A DNA stretch of 64,000 nt, from NCBI GenBank assembly GCA_026645575.1, contig JAPKMW010000068.1, positions 1 to 64,000 on the forward strand, read 5' to 3'. Below the pieces are notes generated by a model, which did no database searches, had not been told where the DNA came from, and worked only from the letters and a program-made list of their open reading frames with translations. Below are positions 16,879 to 24,580 of this stretch, piece by piece (positions within the stretch are counted from its first letter, which is position 1; the number at the start of each line of letters is the position of its first letter). The DNA is from Caldilineaceae bacterium (GTDB lineage Bacteria; Chloroflexota; Anaerolineae; Caldilineales; Caldilineaceae). A program made the position numbers and the translations under genes.

Positions 16879-18573
16879 ATGAAGCAACATCACCCTAGCT
16901 GCCGCCGATGTTATCTGGCGGTTTGCCTTGCCTTGCTCGCCCTGTTGGCAGCTTGCACCCCAATGATCCGCCCGGCAGATGGGCAAGCGACACCGGAAGA
17001 AAACATGGCCGTGGCCAATGTGCGCCAGGTGTTGACCCAACAGCTACAGGCCGATGCGACGGCTGTCGCTGTCGTATCGGCTGTTAAAGAAGAATGGTCG
17101 GATGTTTGTCTGGGCGCCGGTCGCGCCAACGAATCCTGTGCGCAGGTGCAGACCCCCGGCTACCAGATCACCCTGGATGTCGCCGGCAAGGAGTACCGCT
17201 ATCACACCAACGCGGATGGTAGCGATTTCCGTCTTGTCGAAGCGCCAGCGCCGGCCATCGGTACACGCATTCTCACCTGGACAGACGACAGTGAACGCGG
17301 CTGCCAAAGCCTGGAGGCTGGGACTGATGGCGTCGCCTTTGGCCCTTGCTTTGGCACCTTGTTGGGGGCGCCCTATAGCTTTGACACCCGTCAGGCCGAT
17401 CTAATTGCTTTTGCCGACGAATATCAATCCTTTACGGCGGCGACAGTGGCCGGCGCCGTGGACTTTGTCGGCAATGGCGACAAGATCGCCACCGCCGCCG
17501 AACAGCGTATGATTGCCGAGTGGGCGCGCCTGGTGGCGTTAGAAGCGCAAGGGGGCCGCTCTGGGGCAAGCTGGGGGCTGGTCTTTGCCTGGCATCGCGA
17601 GGGGGGCATTGCCGGCTTTTGCGACGATGTCACGGTATATGTGAGCGGCGACGCCTATGTCACTTCTTGCCAGGGGGACGAGCCGCAGGATTTGGGGCGA
17701 CTGCGCCTCTCACCAAATCAATTGCAGGTGATCTACGATTGGGTCGATACGTTACAACCCTTTGAAGTGGAGCAAAGCGATCCTGCCACCGCTGACGCCA
17801 TGACCACGCGTATTGTCTTCTCCGGCGCCGGCAATACAGCGGCGGATGAAGCGACGTACCGGGCCATCAGCGACCTGGCACTGGCCTTGATCTACCAGGT
17901 GACAACCGCGGTCCCCGTCACCAACCCGGAGCCACTGCCGATCCCCGCCGCCAGCGCTGTAATCTCGACAGAGGTGCAGTTGCTGCAAGCGGCGGTGAAT
18001 GTCAACATCCGCAGCGGCCCCGGCACGACCTATGGGATTGTGGGCAAAGTCTTTGCCGGCCAGTCGGCCCAAGTGACCGGGGCGATGCCCGACAACAGTT
18101 GGTGGCGCGTCCTCTGCCCTGATGGTAGCGTTGGCAGTTGTTTTGTGGTCAATGACCCCCGCTTTGTACAACCGTCCACCACGACCATCGATAGTAGTGA
18201 CGGCAAGGCGACTGATAACACAACTGACAACGCGGCTGACAACCCGCCGGTGACAACGCCGATCACCGACACAGGCGAGGCGATCATTGAACGTGTTGAA
18301 GTTCGTATCCTGGCGTCCAACCCGGTGCAGATCGAAGCTGTGATCCGCGGTCAATTGCCTGATGTGTGCAGCTTTATCCAAGATACCAGTGTAGCGGTTG
18401 AGGGGAATGTCTTCAACATCCGCTTGACCACCGCTCGTCAACTCGCCCAACGCTGCATCCAGGTGCTTACCCCTTTTGAACAGGTTGTCCGTCTCGGTTC
18501 ACCCGAACCGGCCACCGGCAGCTATGAGGTGCGTATTGGGGAAGTCGTCGAAAACTTTACGCTGGGCGAGTAA
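16879..18573 (+). CDS. Lipoprotein with SH3b domain
   Basis: A 564-residue lipoprotein: the signal sequence ends in a lipobox (LLAAC, with Cys as residue 26). Residues about 40-115 form a module with W-S-D-V-C-L-G, a second Cys, then QTPGYQITLDV and YRYHTNADGS. A middle region (about 125-345) of unknown fold has several Cys. Residues about 370-425 are a bacterial SH3 (SH3b) domain (NVNIRSGPGTTYGIVGKVFA then WWRVLCPDG), usually a cell-wall binding fold. A Thr/Asp-rich linker follows, then a C-terminal module (about 470-564) ending EVRIGEVVENFTLGE. The N- and C-modules are shared with the next gene. Likely displayed on the cell envelope. Confidence 0.8.
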   Translation: MKQHHPSCRRCYLAVCLALLALLAACTPMIRPADGQATPEENMAVANVRQVLTQQLQADATAVAVVSAVKEEWSDVCLGAGRANESCAQVQTPGYQITLDVAGKEYRYHTNADGSDFRLVEAPAPAIGTRILTWTDDSERGCQSLEAGTDGVAFGPCFGTLLGAPYSFDTRQADLIAFADEYQSFTAATVAGAVDFVGNGDKIATAAEQRMIAEWARLVALEAQGGRSGASWGLVFAWHREGGIAGFCDDVTVYVSGDAYVTSCQGDEPQDLGRLRLSPNQLQVIYDWVDTLQPFEVEQSDPATADAMTTRIVFSGAGNTAADEATYRAISDLALALIYQVTTAVPVTNPEPLPIPAASAVISTEVQLLQAAVNVNIRSGPGTTYGIVGKVFAGQSAQVTGAMPDNSWWRVLCPDGSVGSCFVVNDPRFVQPSTTTIDSSDGKATDNTTDNAADNPPVTTPITDTGEAIIERVEVRILASNPVQIEAVIRGQLPDVCSFIQDTSVAVEGNVFNIRLTTARQLAQRCIQVLTPFEQVVRLGSPEPATGSYEVRIGEVVENFTLGE

Positions 18574-18619
18574 GACGCGATTCCAATGAAAAATCTGTAA
18601 AAGTAGAACACCATACGCC

Positions 18620-18678
18620 GCTCTTTATGAGTCGGTGACGCGCAGACAACTTGGGCGTGTCACCGACTCGCAAAGAGC
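18620..18678. repeat. Hairpin after the first lipoprotein
   Basis: GCTCTTTATGAGTCGGTGAC (18620-18639) pairs with 18659-18678 apart from a two-base mismatch. The half GCTCTTTATGAGTC is also found, inverted, near 27848-27863. Probably a terminator-like extragenic element. Confidence 0.75.
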
Positions 18679-18930
18679 AGCAACATAACTTTGTTGACAG
18701 AACAGGCAACCTGTCTTGCGACACCGATAGCCATGAAGATTTTCGGATGCGGATGAACGCTGATTTTGTTTTTGTCCACGTAAATCTGCGTCCTGCTTTC
18801 ACATCGGCAGTTTAAATGGACGTAAGCTGCTGGGCTATAAATTGCCCAGGGCGAGTGGAGTGTGGTAAGATCGCTCGTCGGCAAGCCGTTAGCATCGATT
18901 GATGCAACCGTAGGAAGAAAGAAGGGAATG

Positions 18931-19665
18931 ATGAAACAAAACCGATTCTATCCGCACCGGATAGGCGCCATCGTTGCAGTGGGTCTGCTTTGGCTGCTGG
19001 TGGCCTGCGTCCCTGTGATTCAGCCGCCGGCAGAAGATTCACGGCAGAGCGATGCGTCACCAGATGTGCCACCGGCTGTGCAGGCAGCACAAGCTAATTT
19101 AGCGCAAGAACGCCAAGTCGATGCCGCTGCCATTACGGTGGTGAGCGTGGAAGCGGTGGAATGGCCGGATGCCTGTCTTGGCGCGCCAACGGCTGAGGAA
19201 ATGTGCGGCCAGGTACTCACCCCCGGTTATCTGATCACCCTGGCGGTGGATGGCGCCGAGTACCGTTATCATACCAATGTGGATGGCAGCATGGTTCGTC
19301 AACCGGCGGCGGAGGATGATATGGGCAGCGGTGACACGGGTAGCAGTGACACAGACAGTGGTGAAATGACCTTTTTTGTCGAGAGCATCGAGGTGCGCCT
19401 CCTCGAATCAAACCCGGTACAGGTAGAAGCGGTGGTGCGTGGTCAACTGGCAGACGCCTGCACCACCATTGCGGGCGCCACGGTTGAGGCGCAGGGCCAA
19501 ACTTTTGCCATCACCCTGCAAACCACCCGCCCCGCCGACCAGATGTGCGCCCAGGTACTCACGCCGTTTGAGCAAGTGGTCCCTATCGAGACGCCGGACC
19601 CGGCCACCGGAACTTATGAAGTGCAGGCAGGGGATGTGGTGCAAAGCTTTACGCTGGGAGAATGA
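18931..19665 (+). CDS. Lipoprotein, short paralogue of the 16879 gene
   Basis: A 244-residue lipoprotein with lipobox LLVAC. The start at 18931 (or the adjacent ATG at 18928) follows GGAAGAAAGAAGGG; a longer frame from 18862 has no ribosome site. Residues about 60-125 repeat the N-module of its neighbour (W-P-D-A-C-L-G, C-G-Q-V-L-T-P-G-Y, YRYHTNVDGS). A Gly/Ser/Asp/Thr linker follows. Residues about 150-244 repeat the C-module (FVESIEVRLLESNPVQVEAV to QVLTPFEQVV and a final FTLGE). It lacks the SH3b and middle region, so the pair differ by a cassette between shared ends. It probably arose by tandem duplication. Confidence 0.8.
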   Translation: MKQNRFYPHRIGAIVAVGLLWLLVACVPVIQPPAEDSRQSDASPDVPPAVQAAQANLAQERQVDAAAITVVSVEAVEWPDACLGAPTAEEMCGQVLTPGYLITLAVDGAEYRYHTNVDGSMVRQPAAEDDMGSGDTGSSDTDSGEMTFFVESIEVRLLESNPVQVEAVVRGQLADACTTIAGATVEAQGQTFAITLQTTRPADQMCAQVLTPFEQVVPIETPDPATGTYEVQAGDVVQSFTLGE

Positions 19666-19755
19666 GGCAGTAGCAAAAAGGCGCGCCCCGCAGTTCCTAC
19701 ATTCGCCCCCTACACGTTGTCCGTTTTGTGAGTTGAAGTATCCAGAAAAGACGCA

Positions 19756-20718
19756 ATGCACAGATTCCCAACCTTGCCCCCGCTTCACCAGTTGCCACCT
19801 ACCCCCGGCTTGGATCTGCGCGGCCAAGGCTTAACCACGCTGCCGCCGCTGGCTCATTGGCGTCAACACACCGACCTCTTACTGGATGGCAATCAATTGA
19901 CAGCGTTACCAGCAGCGATTGGCGCGTTGACGCAATTGACGACACTGAGTCTCTACGACAATAAATTAACGGCGCTACCGGCCGAAGTGTGGCAACTGAC
20001 GGCGCTACGCACGCTCAATCTCAGCGCCAACCGCCTGACAGCCATTGACCCGGCCATTGGTCAGTTGACCAATCTGCAAATGTTGGATTTGGGGCATAAT
20101 GCGTTGACCGCCCTACCGACGGCTTTAGGAGAGTTGCACGAATTACGCTTTCTCTATCTCAGCAACAATCGCCTGACTGAACTGCCAGCAACCCTGGCGG
20201 TGCTGTCGAAGTTATGCTACCTCAACTTCACCGACAATGGCATGACGCGGTTTCCGGTCTGGATTGGGGCGTTGACCAACCTGGTTGAGTTACGTGCCTA
20301 CCACAATCAGTTCACCACGTTACCTGTTTCGCTGGGCCATCTGGCGCAGTTGCAGGAACTACACCTACGCAATAATCGCTTGACGACATTGCCGGAGACC
20401 ATCGGCGGGTTGACGGCGCTCAAACTGCTCAGTTTGCAGGAGAATGGGTTGACAACATTGCCGGCTACAATTGGGGATCTTGTCAACCTGGCTGAACTGG
20501 ATCTGCGGAACAATCGTTTGACGGCGCTGCCAACCACGATGGGACGCTTGTTGAAACTGCGTACACTGGATCTACGAGGCAACCGCTTGACAACCCTGCC
20601 CGCAACCTTGGGTGAATTGCCCTGCCTGGAAAAGTTAGATTTACGCTGGAATGGCTTAACAGCGCAACCAGCCTGGCTGCACCAGCTTGGCGAGCGGGGG
20701 TGTACTATACTTCTTTAA
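19756..20718 (+). CDS. Leucine-rich-repeat protein
   Basis: A 320-residue protein made almost entirely of about 13 leucine-rich repeats of 23 residues, each of the type L-x-x-L-x-L-x-x-N-x-L-T-x-L-P-x-x-I-G (for example LQELHLRNNRLTTLPETIGG). The repeat period is 69 bases at DNA level. There is no signal peptide or transmembrane segment, so it is likely a cytosolic protein-interaction scaffold. The first repeat is partial and the C-terminus ends with a short cap (GERGCTILL). It lies about 210 bases before the NB-ARC regulator on the same strand; LRR and NB-ARC partners are often linked in signalling, but here they are separate genes. Confidence 0.9.
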   Translation: MHRFPTLPPLHQLPPTPGLDLRGQGLTTLPPLAHWRQHTDLLLDGNQLTALPAAIGALTQLTTLSLYDNKLTALPAEVWQLTALRTLNLSANRLTAIDPAIGQLTNLQMLDLGHNALTALPTALGELHELRFLYLSNNRLTELPATLAVLSKLCYLNFTDNGMTRFPVWIGALTNLVELRAYHNQFTTLPVSLGHLAQLQELHLRNNRLTTLPETIGGLTALKLLSLQENGLTTLPATIGDLVNLAELDLRNNRLTALPTTMGRLLKLRTLDLRGNRLTTLPATLGELPCLEKLDLRWNGLTAQPAWLHQLGERGCTILL

Positions 20719-20931
20719 GAGAACGCCTAAAAATAAGCGCTCGATCTCTTATACTATTGCAATACGCAAGCTTATCGTAAGCAGATGGCAAGGCAAAGTA
20801 TGTTACAATAACAGCTATTGATTCTTTACGAAAACTCAGTAGGCTGCAATTACAGACCAAGGCTCTTTTAGAGACCTAGTCTGTGGCGCACGACATTGCG
20901 GTCTACAAAGCCAAGCCATTGTTAAGATCAC

Positions 20932-23900
20932 ATGTTACAAATCTATCTGTTTGGGCCGTTGCGTTTACGCTATCAAGAGCAGCTACTGAAATTTGCCGCC
21001 CTGCCCAAGACCTTGCCGCTCCTGGCCGATCTACTACTCAACCGCGCCAAGCCCATCCCGCGCACAACGCTGGCCTTTACCCATTGGCCCGATTGCAGTG
21101 AAGCCGAAGCGCGCAGCAATTTACGTCGGCACCTGTATGAACTGCGGCGCGTCCTGCCCACGCCGGACGATGCGCGCCCCTGGCTACTGGTCGATAACAA
21201 TACCGTGCAGTGGAATAGCCAGGCCGACTACTGGTGTGATGTGGTGGCCTTTGAGGAGGCGAGCGCCGATTTGCCTGGTCTGGCGCAAACGGTGCAACTC
21301 TATGCGGGGGATCTGCTCCCTGAATTGTATGAAGATTGGCTCTTTGGCGTGCGCGAACGGCTGCGTAATCGCTTTTTTGCCATACTCGGCCAGTTGCTGA
21401 CCAGCGCCCACAGCGCCAATGATTACCCTACCGCCATCAACTATGCGCAACAAATCTTACAACATGATCCCCTGCGCGAGGACATTGTGCGCGAGTTGAT
21501 GACCTTGCGCCATGCCAACGGTGATCGCGCCGGTGCGCTGCAAGAGTACCAACGCTTTGCCCAACGACTGCGGACCGAACTGGATATTGCCCCCATGGTA
21601 GAGACCAGCGCACTTTATGATACACTGGCGCGTCAGGCCGCCACCCCGGTAACAGTCATAGCGCCCCCGCTGGCAACCGCGTCAGCCGCTGCAATGCCCC
21701 CATCACCACCGGCAGTGGCGACAGTCGAAGCCCAGCCGGCGCATAACCTCGCGGCGCCGTTGACCAGTTTCATTGGACGCGAGGCGGAAGTCGCGGGCAT
21801 TCGCGCTCTCCTGACGCAACGCAAGAACCGGCTCCGGCTCTTAACACTGACGGGGCCAGGTGGCAGCGGCAAGACACGGCTGGCCATTGAAGTGGGCTTA
21901 CAACTGGCCAATCTACAACCGCCTCCGTTTGCCCAGGGCATCTACCTTGTTCATTTAGCCGCCGTGACCGATCCGGCCCTGGTCTTGCCCACCATTGCCA
22001 CCACCCTCGGTGTCAAGGAACAGGGACAGACCCCGCTGATCGAAGCGCTCAACAATTGGCTGCGGGCGCGCGATCTACTCCTGATCCTGGACAACTTTGA
22101 GCAGGTGACAGCCGCAGCAGCAGGGTTGACCGAACTCCTCCTGGCCGCCCCGCGCTTGACGCTGCTGGTCACCAGCCGCAAATTGCTCTCGATCTATGGC
22201 GAACATGAATTTCCGGTGCCGCCGTTGGCGCTGCCCGACCCCGAAGCGGGGCGCCAACCGGAACAACTGGTGCAGTCGGCGGCGGTCAGTCTCTTTATTA
22301 CCCGCAGCCGCGCCAACAATCCAACCTTCACCTTGACGCGCGAGAATGGGGCGGCGGTGGCCGAAGTTTGCACCCGGCTGGATGGGCTGCCGCTGGCGCT
22401 CGAACTAGCGGCAGCACGCAGCAAGCTATTTACACCACAAGCGCTTCTGGCAAAGTTGACCCGCAAGCTGGATCTGCTGGTGGGCGCCCAACATGGTCTG
22501 GCCGAACGCCAACGCACCTTGCGCCAAACCATTGATTGGAGCTACCGTCTGCTTGAGCCGGCAGCGCAACAACGCTTTGCCCGGTTGAGTGTCTTTGTCG
22601 GAGAATTTACCCTGGCGGCAGCGGAAGCAATTACCCCAACCAACGACCAGGATCGTGCGTTGGTTTTGGAAGAGTTGCTCGACCTGCTTAACCAAAGCAT
22701 GGTGCAACGGGTGGAGCCGGCCAACCCGGATGAGACCACGTTGCGCTTTCGGTTGTTGCTCACGTTGCGCGACTATGCGTGGGAACAGTTGCAGGCCAGC
22801 GGAACAGCCGACCAGTTGTGCGAACGTCATGCCCGCTACTATCTGGCGCAGATGGAGCAAGCTTCGTCAGTACAGGAGTTAGCCAACGAAGGTCATTGGC
22901 TGGATCAGATCGCCGCCGAACTGGACAATTTGCGTGCAGCCTTTGCCTGGGCCTGTCAGCAGAAAGAACAGGCAGAGCTGGCCGTGCGGATGGCGGTTGC
23001 GGCGGCCAGTTTCTGGCTCAAACGGGGCTACTTGGTCGAAGGGCGGCGCTGGTTGGAGCAGGCGCTGGGGAACAGTCAACCCATCGCCGCCGCTTTACAC
23101 GCCAAAGCGCACAGCGCCAACGGGACGCTTGCCTGGTACCAAGAAGAGTATAGCGCTGCGCAGGAACAGTTCCAGCGCAGCCTTGCCCTCTGGCAGACGC
23201 TGGGCGCAGCGGCGGATCAAGGAGAGATGGCGCGTATCTATCTCTCGCTGGGGGGTATTGCCCGCCAACATAGCAATTATGCCGCAGCGATCGAGTATCA
23301 CACAGCGGCGCTGACGATTCAACGGCAATTAGATAACAAGCAAGGGATGGCCGATGCCTTGCACAATCTGGGGGTGGCGGAAACCTTTCTCGGCCACTAT
23401 GCAGCAGCACAGCAATGCTTTGCCGAATGTTATGCCATTGACTGTGCGCTGGGCGACCAATGGGGCATGTTCCTCGATTTGAATTCCTGGGGCGTCCTGG
23501 AGTATATGCAGGGGGATTATGCATCTGCCCGACGCCGGCTGACGGAAGGCGTAGCGATTGCCCGGCGCTTGGGGGCCAAAACGCGATTGGCTCTGTTGCT
23601 GACCCATCTGGGCAAAGTAGCGCTGGCCGAAGCGCACTGGGGCGAGGCGCAGCGTTATTTTCATGAAGCGTTGACCATTGCTGACGAAGTCGGTATTAAG
23701 AGTCAACGCTTTGGCGCCCACCTTGGTCTGGCGCTCCTATGTCTATACCAGGAAGATGATGCGGGCGCCTGCAACCATTTGACCCACTGTTTGACAATCT
23801 GGCAGGCTGATCGCAAACCCAAAGAACTGCTCTCTTTGCTCGATGCGTTGACGCTCTACTGGGTGCGGCAGCCGGCGCCCCAACCGGCACAAACGATGAA

Positions 23901-24096
23901 GGCGGTGCAGTTGCTTGGCTTTGCCCAGGCGCTCCGCACGCAACAAGCCTTGCCGGCGCCGGAAGCCATCTACCAGCCCCTTTATGAAAAGACGCTGACT
24001 TATGCCCATCAGCGCCTCACCCCTGAACAATTTACCCTTGCCCATGCCGAGGGTTGCCGGCAGACGCTGGAGAAGATTGTGGCGTTGGTTGGATAG
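20932..24096 (+). CDS. BTAD-NB-ARC-TPR regulator (AfsR/SARP-like)
   Basis: A 1054-residue cytosolic regulator. Residues about 1-90 are a winged-helix region of SARP type (EARSNLRRHLYELRRVLP), and about 95-235 a bacterial transcriptional activation domain of helical repeats. After a Pro/Ala linker, residues about 280-560 are an NB-ARC ATPase: FIGREAEV, P-loop GPGGSGKT at 308-315, Walker B (LLLILDNFEQV), sensor LLVTSRK, and GLPLALELAA. From about 620 to the end are TPR-type helices (SLGGIARQHSNYAAAIEYHT). This is the standard layout of STAND transcription regulators, which bind DNA when ATP-loaded and triggered. No clear ribosome site precedes the ATG. A 64-base perfect palindrome begins just past its stop. 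Confidence 0.9.
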   Translation: MLQIYLFGPLRLRYQEQLLKFAALPKTLPLLADLLLNRAKPIPRTTLAFTHWPDCSEAEARSNLRRHLYELRRVLPTPDDARPWLLVDNNTVQWNSQADYWCDVVAFEEASADLPGLAQTVQLYAGDLLPELYEDWLFGVRERLRNRFFAILGQLLTSAHSANDYPTAINYAQQILQHDPLREDIVRELMTLRHANGDRAGALQEYQRFAQRLRTELDIAPMVETSALYDTLARQAATPVTVIAPPLATASAAAMPPSPPAVATVEAQPAHNLAAPLTSFIGREAEVAGIRALLTQRKNRLRLLTLTGPGGSGKTRLAIEVGLQLANLQPPPFAQGIYLVHLAAVTDPALVLPTIATTLGVKEQGQTPLIEALNNWLRARDLLLILDNFEQVTAAAAGLTELLLAAPRLTLLVTSRKLLSIYGEHEFPVPPLALPDPEAGRQPEQLVQSAAVSLFITRSRANNPTFTLTRENGAAVAEVCTRLDGLPLALELAAARSKLFTPQALLAKLTRKLDLLVGAQHGLAERQRTLRQTIDWSYRLLEPAAQQRFARLSVFVGEFTLAAAEAITPTNDQDRALVLEELLDLLNQSMVQRVEPANPDETTLRFRLLLTLRDYAWEQLQASGTADQLCERHARYYLAQMEQASSVQELANEGHWLDQIAAELDNLRAAFAWACQQKEQAELAVRMAVAAASFWLKRGYLVEGRRWLEQALGNSQPIAAALHAKAHSANGTLAWYQEEYSAAQEQFQRSLALWQTLGAAADQGEMARIYLSLGGIARQHSNYAAAIEYHTAALTIQRQLDNKQGMADALHNLGVAETFLGHYAAAQQCFAECYAIDCALGDQWGMFLDLNSWGVLEYMQGDYASARRRLTEGVAIARRLGAKTRLALLLTHLGKVALAEAHWGEAQRYFHEALTIADEVGIKSQRFGAHLGLALLCLYQEDDAGACNHLTHCLTIWQADRKPKELLSLLDALTLYWVRQPAPQPAQTMKAVQLLGFAQALRTQQALPAPEAIYQPLYEKTLTYAHQRLTPEQFTLAHAEGCRQTLEKIVALVG

Positions 24097-24160
24097 GAAG
24101 TTGAGTGGTTTCGCCAAGCTCAACCAACGTTGGTTGAGCTTGGCGAAACCACTCAACTTC
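24097..24160. repeat. Perfect 64-bp palindrome (family C)
   Basis: Arms 24097-24128 and 24129-24160 are exact reverse complements with no loop. The core is AACCAACGTTGGTT, and each arm holds GGTTTCGCCAAGCTCA. It sits directly after the stop of the BTAD-NB-ARC gene. Likely a terminator or extragenic repeat; perfect palindromes this long are unusual because they extrude as cruciforms. Confidence 0.95.
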
Positions 24161-24163
24161 AAC

Positions 24164-24184
24164 TTTCGGACGCATTTCGGACGC
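24164..24184 (+). promoter_or_regulatory. Tandem TTTCGGACGC boxes
   Basis: TTTCGGACGC at 24164-24173 and again at 24175-24184, an 11-base period, ending 54 bases before the ATG at 24239. The same arrangement lies upstream of the metallopeptidase at 16525-16546. Confidence 0.55.
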
Positions 24185-24238
24185 ACGCCTGCTATCCTGT
24201 TGTTACAACGCAATCGATTGCAGGAAGGAACATGTCCG

Positions 24239-24580
24239 ATGCCAACAACCGCCCACATTGCGCCAATGGCGCCACAGGAACAGCGCAGTCAACATCTCTT
24301 TATTGTCCGTCTATGGCAGGAAGCCGATGCCGTCACCGCCACGGTGCAATGGCGCGGTTTAGTCAAACATGTGTTGAGCGAGCAAAATCATTATTTTACC
24401 CACCTGCCCGATCTGCTTGCTTTTATCAACGCCATTACCCATCCGGCTATGGTTAGCCTGCCGACGCCATCACTCGGCGCGCAATTGCAACCAGAGCAAC
24501 GGCAACAACATGCCGATGAAGACGACCACGGCCGCCCCCCAGACGCGCAAAGTTTCGCGGAGAAAGCCAACCCCTGGTAG
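24239..24580 (+). CDS. Small hypothetical protein, 113 residues, overlapping the convergent gene
   Basis: Residues about 14-72 (HLFIVRLWQEADAVTATVQW, RGLVKHVLSEQNHYFTHLPD, LLAFIN) resemble a small conserved family that I recall from Chloroflexota: a strand with VR[LI]W, a Trp-Arg-Gly turn, then Y-F and a helix. Function unknown. AGGAAGG lies about 10 bases before the ATG at 24239; an out-of-frame ATG at 24232 lacks this conserved sequence. The last 37 codons run antisense into the end of the GH3-like gene and look like filler (QLQPEQRQQHADEDDHGRPP), suggesting that the original stop was lost. Confidence 0.6.
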   Translation: MPTTAHIAPMAPQEQRSQHLFIVRLWQEADAVTATVQWRGLVKHVLSEQNHYFTHLPDLLAFINAITHPAMVSLPTPSLGAQLQPEQRQQHADEDDHGRPPDAQSFAEKANPW

